This document shows, one piece after another, positions 1-8,933 of a stretch of 64,000 nt of DNA; the stretch's first letter is position 1, and each line of letters opens with the position of its first letter. This DNA is from Legionella bozemanae. GTDB lineage: Bacteria > Pseudomonadota > Gammaproteobacteria > Legionellales > Legionellaceae. Where the stretch lies: assembly GCF_001648595.1 (NCBI RefSeq), contig NZ_LBAW01000015.1, forward strand, positions 53,217-117,216. Direction: 5' to 3'. The notes beneath the pieces are model-generated. The model ran no database searches, had not been told where the DNA came from, and saw only the letters and a list, made by a program, of their open reading frames with translations. The position numbers and the translations under genes were made by a program.

Positions 1-479
1 TTCGAAGCACCATAACCAATTCCCTTTGTCATCGTTATAATGCCGCTGATTGAAGAAATATTTAAAATACACCCCTTCTTGCCGTTTTCCACCATATTTT
101 TGGCACACAATTGCGCTAAATAAAGTGGCGAAATAGTATTAACCTGAAAAACTTGCTGCATTTTTTCTGGGGGCAATTCAAATATCGTTTCCCGACAAAG
201 CATGCCAGCATTATTAACTAATACATCCACATAGCCTAAATACTCCATCGCTTGTTCGGCAAAAGTTGCAACATGGTCCATTTTGGAAAAATCAGCATAA
301 AATGCTTTTGCATTTCTCCCTGTTGCTTTAATCGCTTGAATCGTGTCTTCCGCACCTTGTGCATCACTGTGGTAACTAATAACAACATCTGCGCCTTGCT
401 CTGCAAAAACTACGGCTATTCTTTGACCAATACTGCGGTTAGCCCCCGTGACAATAACTTTTTTCTCTTTAAAATCCAT
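1..479 (-). CDS. SDR-family NAD(P)-dependent oxidoreductase, C-terminus cut by window edge
   Basis: Classical short-chain dehydrogenase. The N-terminus reads DFKEKKVIVTGANRSIGQR, which carries the cofactor-binding TGxxxxIG motif. An NNAG motif follows, then the NISSISG strand with the catalytic serine. The frame leaves the window at GYGAS, just after the catalytic tyrosine of YxxxK. Two in-frame ATGs exist at 485 and 479. AAGG sits about 6 bases before the second and touches the first, so 479 is preferred. The substrate cannot be told from this half. It may be a 3-oxoacyl-ACP reductase-like or a sugar/alcohol dehydrogenase. The family is certain and the specific function unknown. Confidence 0.9.
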   Translation of the reverse strand, partial: MDFKEKKVIVTGANRSIGQRIAVVFAEQGADVVISYHSDAQGAEDTIQAIKATGRNAKAFYADFSKMDHVATFAEQAMEYLGYVDVLVNNAGMLCRETIFELPPEKMQQVFQVNTISPLYLAQLCAKNMVENGKKGCILNISSISGIITMTKGIGYGAS

Positions 480-819
480 GTCCATCCTTAAAAATGTTCA
501 GTTAAAATCTCTTTTTATTTTTTAACTCACATGCGGGAAGCAAACCAGAAAAAGTGCACATTACTCCCGTCTTGCTGCACCCCGTGCAATTTCTTTATTT
601 TTATAATAACAAATCATTATGAAATAAAGACAATAATTGAAAAACTCAATTTTTTTTGCGGACAACTGTATTCTCCCTAATCGTATTGGAGCACATACAA
701 AGCTTTTTCACTTGGCTGAGGATTAATAAAATCTTATTGAAAAAATTAAACACCTTGACACCGTACCTGTCGCCCTGTAGAAATTAAGCATCAATAAGGG
801 ACTAAAAAGGAGGAAGTTT
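480..819. other. Divergent intergenic region
   Basis: AT-rich region of about 340 bases between the SDR gene and the divergent gene at 820. Apart from the promoter described separately and the ribosome sites of the two flanking genes, I see no gene or repeat in it. Confidence 0.6.
755..783 (+). promoter_or_regulatory. Sigma-70-like promoter for the gene at 820
   Basis: A perfect -35 hexamer TTGACA (755-760), a 17-base spacer and a 4/6 -10 hexamer TAGAAA (778-783). The predicted start of transcription is near 790. An AAGGAGG ribosome site at 807-813 follows. Confidence 0.5.
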
Positions 820-2016
820 ATGGAAGGAAAATTGGAGCGCTACCAGCAAGAAATTAACACTGCAACCCAGCCCATTTTTACACGGCTGGAGCACTATCGT
901 AAGGCCATGTTTGACATAAGAAAATTATTAATGAACTATTTTTTTAATCCAGGGCGAACACAAAAGCTCACTGAAGTTGCCAAAGGAGAAGAAATCGTTT
1001 TTAGCTTCAATCTGGTTCAAAAAAACATGGAAAAATGTCTGGTCGATGAGCATCAATTAGTAGAGACGGCTCAAGCAATGATCGATACAGAAAAAAATCC
1101 AAGTCTTGTAGCAGCTTTTGATAGTCATGTTTTACAGAGCGGCTTGCCGCTGGAATTTCGCGAACAAGAAGGCCTGTATCTCTTTAAACCAGAGAAACCC
1201 TACACACCAATGGCGCAAATTTTTATGCATCAATTTGCTTATGCACTGGGTGCTTATCGCCTATGTTTGGGCGTTGGTGAAACCTATTTTACTCTCTATA
1301 ATCACCAAGGAATGTCCACTAAACAGCTGCAAAATTACATTGACGCAGCGAATGATTTAAAACAACAAATTACAGAGGAAGTCGATTTAATTGCGTTACA
1401 TAAACAGGCAAAAACAATAGAAAATGAAATCATAGCCTTATTGCGAACTGAGAAAGTACATGAAGGATTAAATCAATTTAAGTATGATATCGACTCGCTC
1501 AAAATAAAATTGGTTGGATTATTGGAAGCCGGAGCACTTCATTTACAAAATTGCTATAAAGACTTTCCTAACAATGCTATATTTTGGATAGTGCATGATC
1601 GAAGTTGGCATACACTCGTCAAAACTATTTCAGGTCTTCTCTATGAGAAATATGATTATTCTACTTTATACAGTACATTCGAAATTAATAAAGAAATTAT
1701 TGGGCGGATTAAAGCAGAAATAGACCATTTTTATTCCATAGTGTTTGAAAAAGAACCCTTGCTTAAAATTGAATTATTAAGAAAAGCAGCAAACCTTATT
1801 AGTGAAGCAAAAATTGATATACTCGCAAAACTTGCTGAAAACAAGATAGAATTGATTGAAGCACCAAAAAAAATAGGTATGTTTTCCACCCACCCTTCTA
1901 ATAGTATTTATGGGCTTATGCTCGCCTATCAACAAAGACAATTAGCACTTGTGAATACATTTGGAGAAGCAAACATTGCTGAGGAGGAGAAAGAAGAATT
2001 TAGCCCAAGCATTTGA
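820..2016 (+). CDS. Orphan alpha-helical protein with glutamate-rich C-terminus; candidate Dot/Icm effector
   Basis: 398 residues, no signal peptide and no membrane segment. The composition is rich in K, E, L and I with heptad-like stretches (about residues 170-260 and 290-345), suggesting helical bundles or coiled coils. I recognise no enzyme motif. The C-terminus ends EEEKEEFSPSI, a run of acidic residues just before the last residues. Such an E-block is a known feature of many Legionella Dot/Icm substrates. The start is fixed by a near-consensus AAGGAGG seven bases upstream. The gene stands alone with its own promoter. The coding call is sure; the effector role is inferred from the tail and the solitary context. 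Confidence 0.85.
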   Translation: MEGKLERYQQEINTATQPIFTRLEHYRKAMFDIRKLLMNYFFNPGRTQKLTEVAKGEEIVFSFNLVQKNMEKCLVDEHQLVETAQAMIDTEKNPSLVAAFDSHVLQSGLPLEFREQEGLYLFKPEKPYTPMAQIFMHQFAYALGAYRLCLGVGETYFTLYNHQGMSTKQLQNYIDAANDLKQQITEEVDLIALHKQAKTIENEIIALLRTEKVHEGLNQFKYDIDSLKIKLVGLLEAGALHLQNCYKDFPNNAIFWIVHDRSWHTLVKTISGLLYEKYDYSTLYSTFEINKEIIGRIKAEIDHFYSIVFEKEPLLKIELLRKAANLISEAKIDILAKLAENKIELIEAPKKIGMFSTHPSNSIYGLMLAYQQRQLALVNTFGEANIAEEEKEEFSPSI

Positions 2017-2114
2017 CCTGTAAAAATGACTATCTATAACAAACCATAATTGTTATGATAATTCAGTGGAAAATGCTATAACCTCATGGTAAAAAACAAT
2101 TTTTAAGGAATAAT

Positions 2115-2834
2115 ATGTTAAGGAAAACAAAACTGCTCGGTCTTGTGTCTTTATTATTAGCCAATCCTTGTTTTTCAGGGTTTTACCTTGGTGCAGGAGT
2201 AGGACCTGAAGGCGCTCATTTTACGCAACGATCTCATGTAACGAGGCTAGGAGCTATTTCCAATACAGCAGGCGAAGGAGCTTTTAATGTTTATGATACA
2301 GAACACTTCTCCGGGACCGGAGAGTTCGGAACTTTATTTGGGGGTTATAGTTTAAGGTATAAAAACTTTTATCTGGGAGCAGAAGCCAACGCCAATATAA
2401 GCTCAGTTAAATATACCCTGGTTAACGACGAACTCATACACAGCAACTTTCTCAAAACTACTTTTTCAATTCCAAATAGTGAAGGCATCAGCATATTACC
2501 TGGATACTTTTTCTCAGACTCTTTTTGGGCCTATGGACGAGTGGGGTATGCAAATGGGCACGTAAAAATTAGGGAATCCGATCCAACAGTTAGAAGTTCT
2601 ACATCAAACCGCAGCGGTATTCGCTATGGTGCTGGAGTTCGTTATAATCTGTTGGATCCTCGCTGGACATTAATGATGGATTACAGTCAAATCAATTACA
2701 CCAAGATAAAAAGTCATGTGTTTGAGCCTAATGGCGGAGTAACTAAGATTGCCCGAATTTATCCCAATACTGCACAAGTCGCTTTTGGATTAATCTTTAA
2801 TTTTGATACACCCAAAAAAGCCTTTGTTAAATAA
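2115..2834 (+). CDS. Outer-membrane beta-barrel protein
   Basis: 239 residues. A typical Sec signal peptide (MLRKTKLLGLVSLLLANPCFS) runs to about residue 22. Alternating aromatic/glycine beta-strand patterns follow, such as GFYLGAGVG and GTLFGGYSLRYKNFYLGAEA, and a late strand QVAFGLIFNF. The size and pattern fit the small opacity-type or OmpA-like 8-strand barrels that Legionella carries in many copies. AAGGA precedes the ATG. A strong hairpin terminator follows at 2840. The export and barrel call is well supported; the function is unknown. Confidence 0.85.
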   Translation: MLRKTKLLGLVSLLLANPCFSGFYLGAGVGPEGAHFTQRSHVTRLGAISNTAGEGAFNVYDTEHFSGTGEFGTLFGGYSLRYKNFYLGAEANANISSVKYTLVNDELIHSNFLKTTFSIPNSEGISILPGYFFSDSFWAYGRVGYANGHVKIRESDPTVRSSTSNRSGIRYGAGVRYNLLDPRWTLMMDYSQINYTKIKSHVFEPNGGVTKIARIYPNTAQVAFGLIFNFDTPKKAFVK

Positions 2835-2839
2835 TACAT

Positions 2840-2868
2840 GGAGACTCGTATTGAGTCTCCTTACTTTT
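2840..2868 (+). terminator. Rho-independent-like terminator of the barrel gene
   Basis: A perfect 8-bp inverted repeat, GGAGACTC / GAGTCTCC (2840-2847 and 2853-2860), with a 5-base loop. It is followed by TTACTTTTCC. It starts 6 bases after the stop codon. Confidence 0.75.
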
Positions 2869-2908
2869 CCTCATTTCTGAAGAAAACACCCGCTTATTTT
2901 TTCGTAAT

Positions 2909-2965
2909 TAGGGTTTGTTTGCATTTTGCCCCGGAGCAAGTCCGGGGAAATGCAAATAGACCCTA
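2909..2965. repeat. Long hairpin between convergent genes
   Basis: An imperfect 57-base palindrome. The outer arms are TAGGGT (2909-2914) and ACCCTA (2960-2965). The inner arms are TTTGCATTTTG / AAATGCAAA and CCCCGGA (2929-2935) / TCCGGGG (2941-2947), around a GCAAG loop. It contains the stop codon of the minus-strand gene at 2963. It may be a bidirectional terminator or a dispersed repeat element. Its GC-rich core stands out from the surrounding AT-rich DNA. Confidence 0.7.
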
Positions 2966-3616
2966 GAAAACAATTGAATAAGCAAAAGCCAGAGCAATAG
3001 TATATCCCAATAACAACAGAACTTTCTGGGCTGCCTTCATGGATACAGCAAAGAAAACTAAAATCAAATGGAGCAAAAATAATGCATAAAGAATGTATTC
3101 ATTAATTCTTTCCGCTGTAGAAAAAGAGTAATTCCTAAGGAACCCATCAGGAAAGGCATTCAAACGCGTAATAATTGTCGCCATAAGAATAATTAAGAAA
3201 AATAAATACAAAACAATCACATAAGTGCTAAAAAAAATGGGAATCTTAAATTCTGTAACTTCCTCCTCTTTATCTAAATTTTTAATAAAAATCAAAGCAA
3301 TTAAAGAAACAATAATACCGATAAAATTAAATCGGACAAACGGAGAACTGAGTAAAGGAAAAAAATTCACCTGGCCTAACAAAGACCATTTACACTCCGC
3401 GATTAATACAATGAATAGAAGCGGAAAAAAGAATACGGCCTTCAAGAAGATAGGAGATCGGTTGTTTGTTTTACATGAATGAAATAAGAAATTTGTATAT
3501 TTAAGGTTAAGAAAAATACCCCAAACAAATGAGGTAACAAAAATCAAAAAAAATGAATTAACAAGAAATAATAATGTAATAGGACTCAATAAAATGGATA
3601 TAAGATTTTCGTGCAT
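2963..3616 (-). CDS. Multispan inner-membrane protein of unknown function
   Basis: 217 residues, very rich in F, I, L and V. About six hydrophobic segments are visible, roughly at residues 8-35, 58-75, 92-112, 126-150, 170-192 and 196-216. AGGA lies a suitable distance before the ATG. No transporter or enzyme motif is recognised. It is convergent with the barrel gene and monocistronic. The stop codon lies inside the hairpin at 2909-2965. Confidence 0.7.
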   Translation of the reverse strand: MHENLISILLSPITLLFLVNSFFLIFVTSFVWGIFLNLKYTNFLFHSCKTNNRSPIFLKAVFFFPLLFIVLIAECKWSLLGQVNFFPLLSSPFVRFNFIGIIVSLIALIFIKNLDKEEEVTEFKIPIFFSTYVIVLYLFFLIILMATIITRLNAFPDGFLRNYSFSTAERINEYILYALFLLHLILVFFAVSMKAAQKVLLLLGYTIALAFAYSIVF

Positions 3617-3888
3617 TATATTCCTAGAAAAATTATTGGATATTCATAATTATAGAGCGCCAATCAAATTCCTTTGTTGTTCATGATGCGGGAAGGACGT
3701 GCAGCAATAAATCCAGATTATATCCCCAAATCAATAACGTCAGAGGAAGATTTTAAAACCATTTTTAAAAGAGAGACCCGCTTAATTATTATTATCCTGT
3801 ATCATGCGATATTGAGCCAATACCATTAAATTTAATTGGGACTATACTAATAAATATGCCAGTTTTTGTTTTTAAATGGGGTATTTCT

Positions 3889-4755
3889 ATGAAGGTTTTT
3901 AATAACATGAAGATGTATACCTCTTATTTAGATGGTCTCTACCAGCATATTTTTGCAAATACTCCCATCGTTACCTGGGGCTATTTCTACTATGATTTGA
4001 ATGGACGTTGTTTGCAATTGATGTCTGATAAATGGCTCCTCGATGTTTTTTTAAAAAATGATTTATTTGCCACACAAATTTTCACTAATATAACTACAAC
4101 TCCGGATACCTTATATGCTTCAGATATTATGAATGATGAGCTTCTACCCCATTCAATCAAAGAAGTCTTAATTGATCACAAATATGCTTATTTTTTTGAT
4201 ATTGTCCATAAAGAGGAAAATTACACAGAAATCTATACATTTGCATCGATTACTGATTCTCACCGCTCTAATAATTTTACCCTTAACAACGTAGATATCT
4301 TAAAAGTCATTAGCCAAAACCTGGCCACTCGGTGCAGACGATTATTAACCAAAGATAATACTCTGATATTGCCTAAAGATTTAATCATTGAGATGAATTC
4401 ACTTGCAGAATCGCATGGTTCAAAGAATTCTTTAAATTTGAAGGAATTCATTTTAAAACAAAAAGAGACTAAATTGCAGGAAATGGTAAATGACACCGTT
4501 TTTGATTTTAATACCTTGCCTTTTAATTTCATGTCAGCAAAACAACTGACCTTGAAGGAAAAAGAGATCATTTATCTTTATTATCATGGTTTTAAGATAC
4601 AACGCATTGCCGATATTCTGGAAATATCAAAACGCACCGTTGATAAACATTTCGAAAATATCAAGAAAAAACTTACGTGTGACAGTACAGGTCAAATAAT
4701 TCCTGCCTTACTGCGCTCTAATATTTCTATAAATCAATTTATCCAAAAATCTTAA
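3889..4755 (+). CDS. LuxR-family transcriptional regulator
   Basis: 288 residues from the chosen start. The C-terminal 60 residues form a LuxR/GerE helix-turn-helix: LTLKEKEIIYLYYHGFKIQR, then an IADILEISKRTVDKHFENI recognition region. The N-terminal 200 residues are a divergent sensor-like domain. It resembles the solo LuxR regulators common in Legionella, without a clear acyl-homoserine-lactone pocket. An in-frame ATG lies upstream at 3856 without a ribosome site. The ATG at 3889 has GGGG seven bases before it, so it is preferred. There is no adjacent synthase gene. The DNA-binding role is sure; signal and targets are unknown. Confidence 0.85.
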   Translation: MKVFNNMKMYTSYLDGLYQHIFANTPIVTWGYFYYDLNGRCLQLMSDKWLLDVFLKNDLFATQIFTNITTTPDTLYASDIMNDELLPHSIKEVLIDHKYAYFFDIVHKEENYTEIYTFASITDSHRSNNFTLNNVDILKVISQNLATRCRRLLTKDNTLILPKDLIIEMNSLAESHGSKNSLNLKEFILKQKETKLQEMVNDTVFDFNTLPFNFMSAKQLTLKEKEIIYLYYHGFKIQRIADILEISKRTVDKHFENIKKKLTCDSTGQIIPALLRSNISINQFIQKS

Positions 4756-4779
4756 GTCATTCGCCGCTAAAACTCCATT

Positions 4780-5430
4780 TTAAAAAATGATGCAGCAAGT
4801 GGATATTTTCTTCTCTTCGGTTTGAGCAAAATAATATTCTAGTGTCTTTTTGTTTAGCTTTTTATGATAAGTGAACTCCTTGTTGCTTAACAATTGATTC
4901 AACCATGATGCCTTCATATTAAACGATGAGCCATAAAACTCACAAAGATCTATTTCAGCAAGTGAAAAAATCGCACCTATCCAAGGATCAAGAAGAAAGT
5001 TTTTTGTGATAACTACTGTATGTTCAATGTCTTCGATATCATAAATAAGTGCAGGGATATTTTGTTGTTTTAGTAATGCAGCCAAATAAAATGCTTGGTG
5101 TTCACAATTTCCCGCTCTATGCGCAGAAATTGTATATTTTATTGGCGCTCTCGCATCGAGAAAATCAATCTTTTGGTCCTCACAATATTTTGCAATTTTA
5201 AGGAAAAAAGATCTCACTTCGCCTACTTCCCTCACTGCGGTTAAGCTATTTTCATGATATTGAGCCTTTCGCTCTTTGCCTATTTTTGCGGTTAAGGGAT
5301 TGATAACCGATGCAGAAGTGCTGGCAATGCACACACCCATTGTAGCCTCCAGCGCGTTACATAAAATTTCAGGGTATTTATTTGCAGGGTTAATCTCGAT
5401 TTTTTTGTTTTTGAAAAATTTAACCAACAT
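4780..5430 (-). CDS. C-H-D triad (transglutaminase/cysteine-protease-like) protein with C-terminal CAAX box
   Basis: 216 residues from the ATG at 5430, which has GGAG seven bases upstream. The frame is open to 5487 but lacks a ribosome site there. A cysteine-protease or transglutaminase-like triad is visible: C109 in GNCEHQAFYLAALL, H137 in EHTVVI, and D148 in LLDPW. The same GNCxxQA...H...DPW arrangement occurs in the 410-residue protein at 34051. The last residues are TCCIIF, so the terminal four (CIIF) match a eukaryotic CAAX prenylation box with a second cysteine just before it. No signal peptide is present. Inferred to be a translocated, membrane-targeted effector. The fold and activity are not proven. 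Confidence 0.8.
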   Translation of the reverse strand: MLVKFFKNKKIEINPANKYPEILCNALEATMGVCIASTSASVINPLTAKIGKERKAQYHENSLTAVREVGEVRSFFLKIAKYCEDQKIDFLDARAPIKYTISAHRAGNCEHQAFYLAALLKQQNIPALIYDIEDIEHTVVITKNFLLDPWIGAIFSLAEIDLCEFYGSSFNMKASWLNQLLSNKEFTYHKKLNKKTLEYYFAQTEEKKISTCCIIF

Positions 5431-5689
5431 CACCAATCTCCATTTGGGCTCAAAATCTTTATACTCAAGAAAAGAAACTAAAATCAATTACTTTTCCTGT
5501 AGCTTACAATGAGTTAATATTAGGCACTATGACTATCTTAACGATTTTTAAGCTGCATTTTTGAATTCCAAAACTGGCATATTACCGCGGCTGGAAAAGA
5601 AACAAAGCGGTGAATAGGAGAATGGATATCCCCGGAAATAGATAAATGATTTTTGGGTGTTTTCTGACGAACTAAAAAAGAGAGGGATA

Positions 5690-6511
5690 ATGGGAATTTT
5701 TAAGGATATTACACACCGGTATTGTCAAAAAATATTGGATGCCTACCAAGTGCAAGCAGATGAAAAAACATATAAAGGTAAAGAAGCTGACTTATTAATT
5801 CAAAGAAATGAATTTGCAAAATGTTTAATCAAGAAGATTAAAGAAATAGATGTTGAGGACGATGATTATTCTACTTATTTTGAACAGATTTTAAAAGAAA
5901 TTGAATCGATATCAAAGGAAGTCGTAACTGCCGTCAAAGAATATAATAAAGAAAATAGCACTACATTTACCACCGATCTTTATGAAAGTTTTTTCACATC
6001 CAGCCTAATCAATTTTATTAATGCATTAAAGGAATTGGTTCAAAACAGCCCCTCTCTCATTACTGATATTAAGGATGCATCATTCTTTGGCAATAATAGA
6101 CATGTTCCCTGGATCAATCAATTTTCATTTATCTTATATGAATATATTCTTGAAAAGGAATTTGACCTTGCTACCAGTAAAGTTGAGCGGGATATTTTTG
6201 ACACAAAAAAACGATTGATCTTGAAGTATGTGCAAAATGCAGGAAATCTTTATTCACAATTTAAAAAAGATGAGAGCAATACGGAATACCAGGAACTGAT
6301 GAAAGTATTATTAACGAGTATGAGTTCTGAAGAAAAAAGCATCCAACGGCGTAAATCTGACGAAAATAATACAGGCTATATGTCTTATTTTTCTCAAACA
6401 TTTTATAAAGCCTCTGAAAAAATAATTGGAAAAAATCAATTGGGACAGAAAATCGAATTTTTGATAAAGGAATTTAATGAGCGCTCAGTGAGTAAGGGAC
6501 TAGTGATATAG
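5690..6511 (+). CDS. Orphan helical protein, unknown function
   Basis: 273 residues from the ATG at 5690, which has AGAGGG just upstream. The frame also opens at 5657 without a ribosome site. Rich in K, E, D and N with long amphipathic helices, no signal peptide and no membrane segment. No motif is recognised. It is solitary, between the CAAX-box protein and the 767-residue papain-like protein, both on the other strand. Its context and composition suit a Dot/Icm substrate, but nothing in the sequence proves this. Confidence 0.7.
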   Translation: MGIFKDITHRYCQKILDAYQVQADEKTYKGKEADLLIQRNEFAKCLIKKIKEIDVEDDDYSTYFEQILKEIESISKEVVTAVKEYNKENSTTFTTDLYESFFTSSLINFINALKELVQNSPSLITDIKDASFFGNNRHVPWINQFSFILYEYILEKEFDLATSKVERDIFDTKKRLILKYVQNAGNLYSQFKKDESNTEYQELMKVLLTSMSSEEKSIQRRKSDENNTGYMSYFSQTFYKASEKIIGKNQLGQKIEFLIKEFNERSVSKGLVI

Positions 6512-6629
6512 CTAATCCCTTGTTCCGTACTACATAAGAACAATACATTACTAAATTTTTTATTTGCCCGGCTCCTATTTCATATAAGTTTGAAATGAAA
6601 AACAATTATCAAAAGTGACAATTAACGCT

Positions 6630-8933
6630 TTAAATATTATCAACCATTGGAGCCAAACTTGCAGCGTGTCCCTCTGATTTATTATTTTCTTTAAAACCAT
6701 TTAAATCTTCTTTAAAATTCTTAATTTTTTCAACATCCTTGGTTATTAGGTTTTTATCAAAAATCGAAGCTACTTTTAAAAAAAACTCAGATAGCTTTTG
6801 TAAAAATCTAGGTAATTTGTAGTGGAGATTAGAAACAGATTGCAAATCCATTTTATCGTGCGGTGCGTCTTTATTCTCAATTTTATTAATCAGCAAAGTA
6901 CAAAATTTCTCTAATTTTTCTTTCCGCATCGTTTTATGGGATGGATCCATTCTATGGACTTCCCTATCGAGTAATGATACTAAATTATAAATATCTTTCT
7001 TATATAAAATAACATGACTCAGATTATGGACTTTTGCTTTTCCTTCTTCCTCAAGTCTGCGATTAACAACCTCTAATAATCTACTTCGAACCCCATAGGT
7101 AAAAGGGCCTCCTTTGGGTAGTCCGGTAAGCTCACTTAATACGAAAATTAATTCCCTTACTTGAAAATGAAAGCGAGTATTCTTTTCGACTAATTCCTTT
7201 ATATCGCTTGGAACTTTTACTCCCCCAAGTACTAAACAACACCCAAGCTCAAGGCTTTCATATATTATTTCTCGATCAGTGTGGCTGTAACTTTTTATAT
7301 CAGCTAAAAATCCTTTTATTTTATCCCATTGCCCTTCTTGTGCGTATAGGGGGATTAGTTGGCGCTGGACTTCAATATTATCTTGGATGCCTAAATTTTC
7401 CAAAGCACCAATTTTTCTTGCACGACAATGTATATGATGAATCCTATCAAACTCCGTTTTAATCTCTGGTGTCACTGAGGGAATAATAGAGATTTTTGCA
7501 GGAACCATAAGTGCTTTTTCTCTGGGTAATTCCTCAATGGCATCTTGTATTCCTTTTGCAGCTTGATACCAGGTTATTCCATTTTCATGTTTAAACACTT
7601 GGTCTAATAGTTTATTAATTTTCTCATAGCCGGGTGAATCCTCAATGATATTTCTCACATACAAACAATATGCCTCTGGGGAGCAATATGTAGTACGTTG
7701 TATATCATCTATATCCCGTGCTTTTGCGCGAAACATAATATTCATATAAGGGTCTTGACCAACCACAGCTGTTCCAACAAGCCCTATATTCTTTGTCCAT
7801 ACATCGAAAGGAATTGAGGCTGATTGTTCTTTTCCCCAAGTCATAATACGAATATTTACCTTATCGTTTTGTTCATCAAACTCAATGTTTCTAATAATAA
7901 AAAAATGACCATCCATAAATCGTTGCACAACATTTTGATTTTTGGGCTCCCCTTGTTCTGGGGCAAGAATATATTTTGCAAGACTTCCTGTGCCAGCAAA
8001 ACCTACCATATACCCATCTTGAATGAGTAATTGTAACTGCTTTATTGCCGCTCTATGATGGATGGGAATATTGTGCACATGATTGTATCCAGCTTGTTGC
8101 ATCCAGTTATTGATTTCATGATGTGAAGTAACACCAAAAAGCTTTTTAGCCAAATCTGCTCCTTCTTCACTGTAGTGAACAATAGAATTTTCTGACGACC
8201 GTATTCCATTTAAAATAATGTGATCTGCATCGTGAATTGTAGTTCCGTCCGAACTTTTTTTATTTGCAACCCCTTCAGTGACTTCGACTCGTAATACGCC
8301 TTCTTTCCCGGCGAACTCTTTAAGATCACAAATCCCTTTTGCAGCAAGTTCAGTTACTATTTGTACGTATTTCAATGGATTTAATAAGGCGATATGGTGC
8401 ACAAAAGCATTTACACCGCACACTTGCTCATTGCGTTGATTGATATAACGCGGATCCAACACCCGAATTATCATTTGTAAAACAAGAAGATCGCGATCAA
8501 AATTTTTAAATTTAAGTGGGTCGTCATTATTTAGAAAGTTATCATACAGATAAGATTCATAATCACATTGTACTACTTTCAATAAGGGGAATTCTTCCAA
8601 TATTGAGTGAACTGCTTCTTGCTCCCCTGTTAAATAAGCGAAAGCCTCTAGTTGCTTGGCCACTGTATATATCTTTGGATTACTTTTATCGTACCAATCA
8701 CTTTGGTTTTCTCGAAGATGCTCTTGGAATTTTTTCAATAAAATTTTAGCTAAATTTTTCACATGGGCTTTGGCTAAGGGAGCATCATCCTCATGCTCAC
8801 AAATACGAGTAACCTTATCTAAAACGAGCAAATACTCCTGATATGAAGTGGCTTTTTCGCCATTTATGAGACCATCAAATGTAATTTGCCCATTATCGTG
8901 ATATGTTAAAAGTTCTAATAATGATAAACCCAT
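6630..8933 (-). CDS. Large orphan protein with papain-like cysteine-protease motifs
   Basis: 767 residues from the ATG at 8933, with GGGAG 10 bases upstream. A TTG at 8942 lies too close to that site. Papain-like signatures occur in order: Q170-V-C172-G-V-N-A (oxyanion glutamine and nucleophile), H343 in DGHFFIIRNI, and a TWG at 365-367 where papains have an N/S-WG segment. The C-terminal 400 residues look helical, with possible repeat structure. No signal peptide. This suggests a cytosolic or translocated cysteine protease or acyltransferase, most likely an effector. Family membership is inferred from motif order only. The coding call is firm. Confidence 0.8.
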   Translation of the reverse strand: MGLSLLELLTYHDNGQITFDGLINGEKATSYQEYLLVLDKVTRICEHEDDAPLAKAHVKNLAKILLKKFQEHLRENQSDWYDKSNPKIYTVAKQLEAFAYLTGEQEAVHSILEEFPLLKVVQCDYESYLYDNFLNNDDPLKFKNFDRDLLVLQMIIRVLDPRYINQRNEQVCGVNAFVHHIALLNPLKYVQIVTELAAKGICDLKEFAGKEGVLRVEVTEGVANKKSSDGTTIHDADHIILNGIRSSENSIVHYSEEGADLAKKLFGVTSHHEINNWMQQAGYNHVHNIPIHHRAAIKQLQLLIQDGYMVGFAGTGSLAKYILAPEQGEPKNQNVVQRFMDGHFFIIRNIEFDEQNDKVNIRIMTWGKEQSASIPFDVWTKNIGLVGTAVVGQDPYMNIMFRAKARDIDDIQRTTYCSPEAYCLYVRNIIEDSPGYEKINKLLDQVFKHENGITWYQAAKGIQDAIEELPREKALMVPAKISIIPSVTPEIKTEFDRIHHIHCRARKIGALENLGIQDNIEVQRQLIPLYAQEGQWDKIKGFLADIKSYSHTDREIIYESLELGCCLVLGGVKVPSDIKELVEKNTRFHFQVRELIFVLSELTGLPKGGPFTYGVRSRLLEVVNRRLEEEGKAKVHNLSHVILYKKDIYNLVSLLDREVHRMDPSHKTMRKEKLEKFCTLLINKIENKDAPHDKMDLQSVSNLHYKLPRFLQKLSEFFLKVASIFDKNLITKDVEKIKNFKEDLNGFKENNKSEGHAASLAPMVDNI

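Noticed and set aside
604..625. Possible Fur box near AATCATTAT upstream of the SDR gene
   Set aside because: Only one half-site matches; the other half does not.
3683..3829. 48-residue plus-strand frame (MMREGRAAINPDYIPKSITS...)
   Set aside because: It has plausible protein-like composition and may be a gene fragment, but there is no ribosome site and I recognise no family, so it is not listed as a gene.
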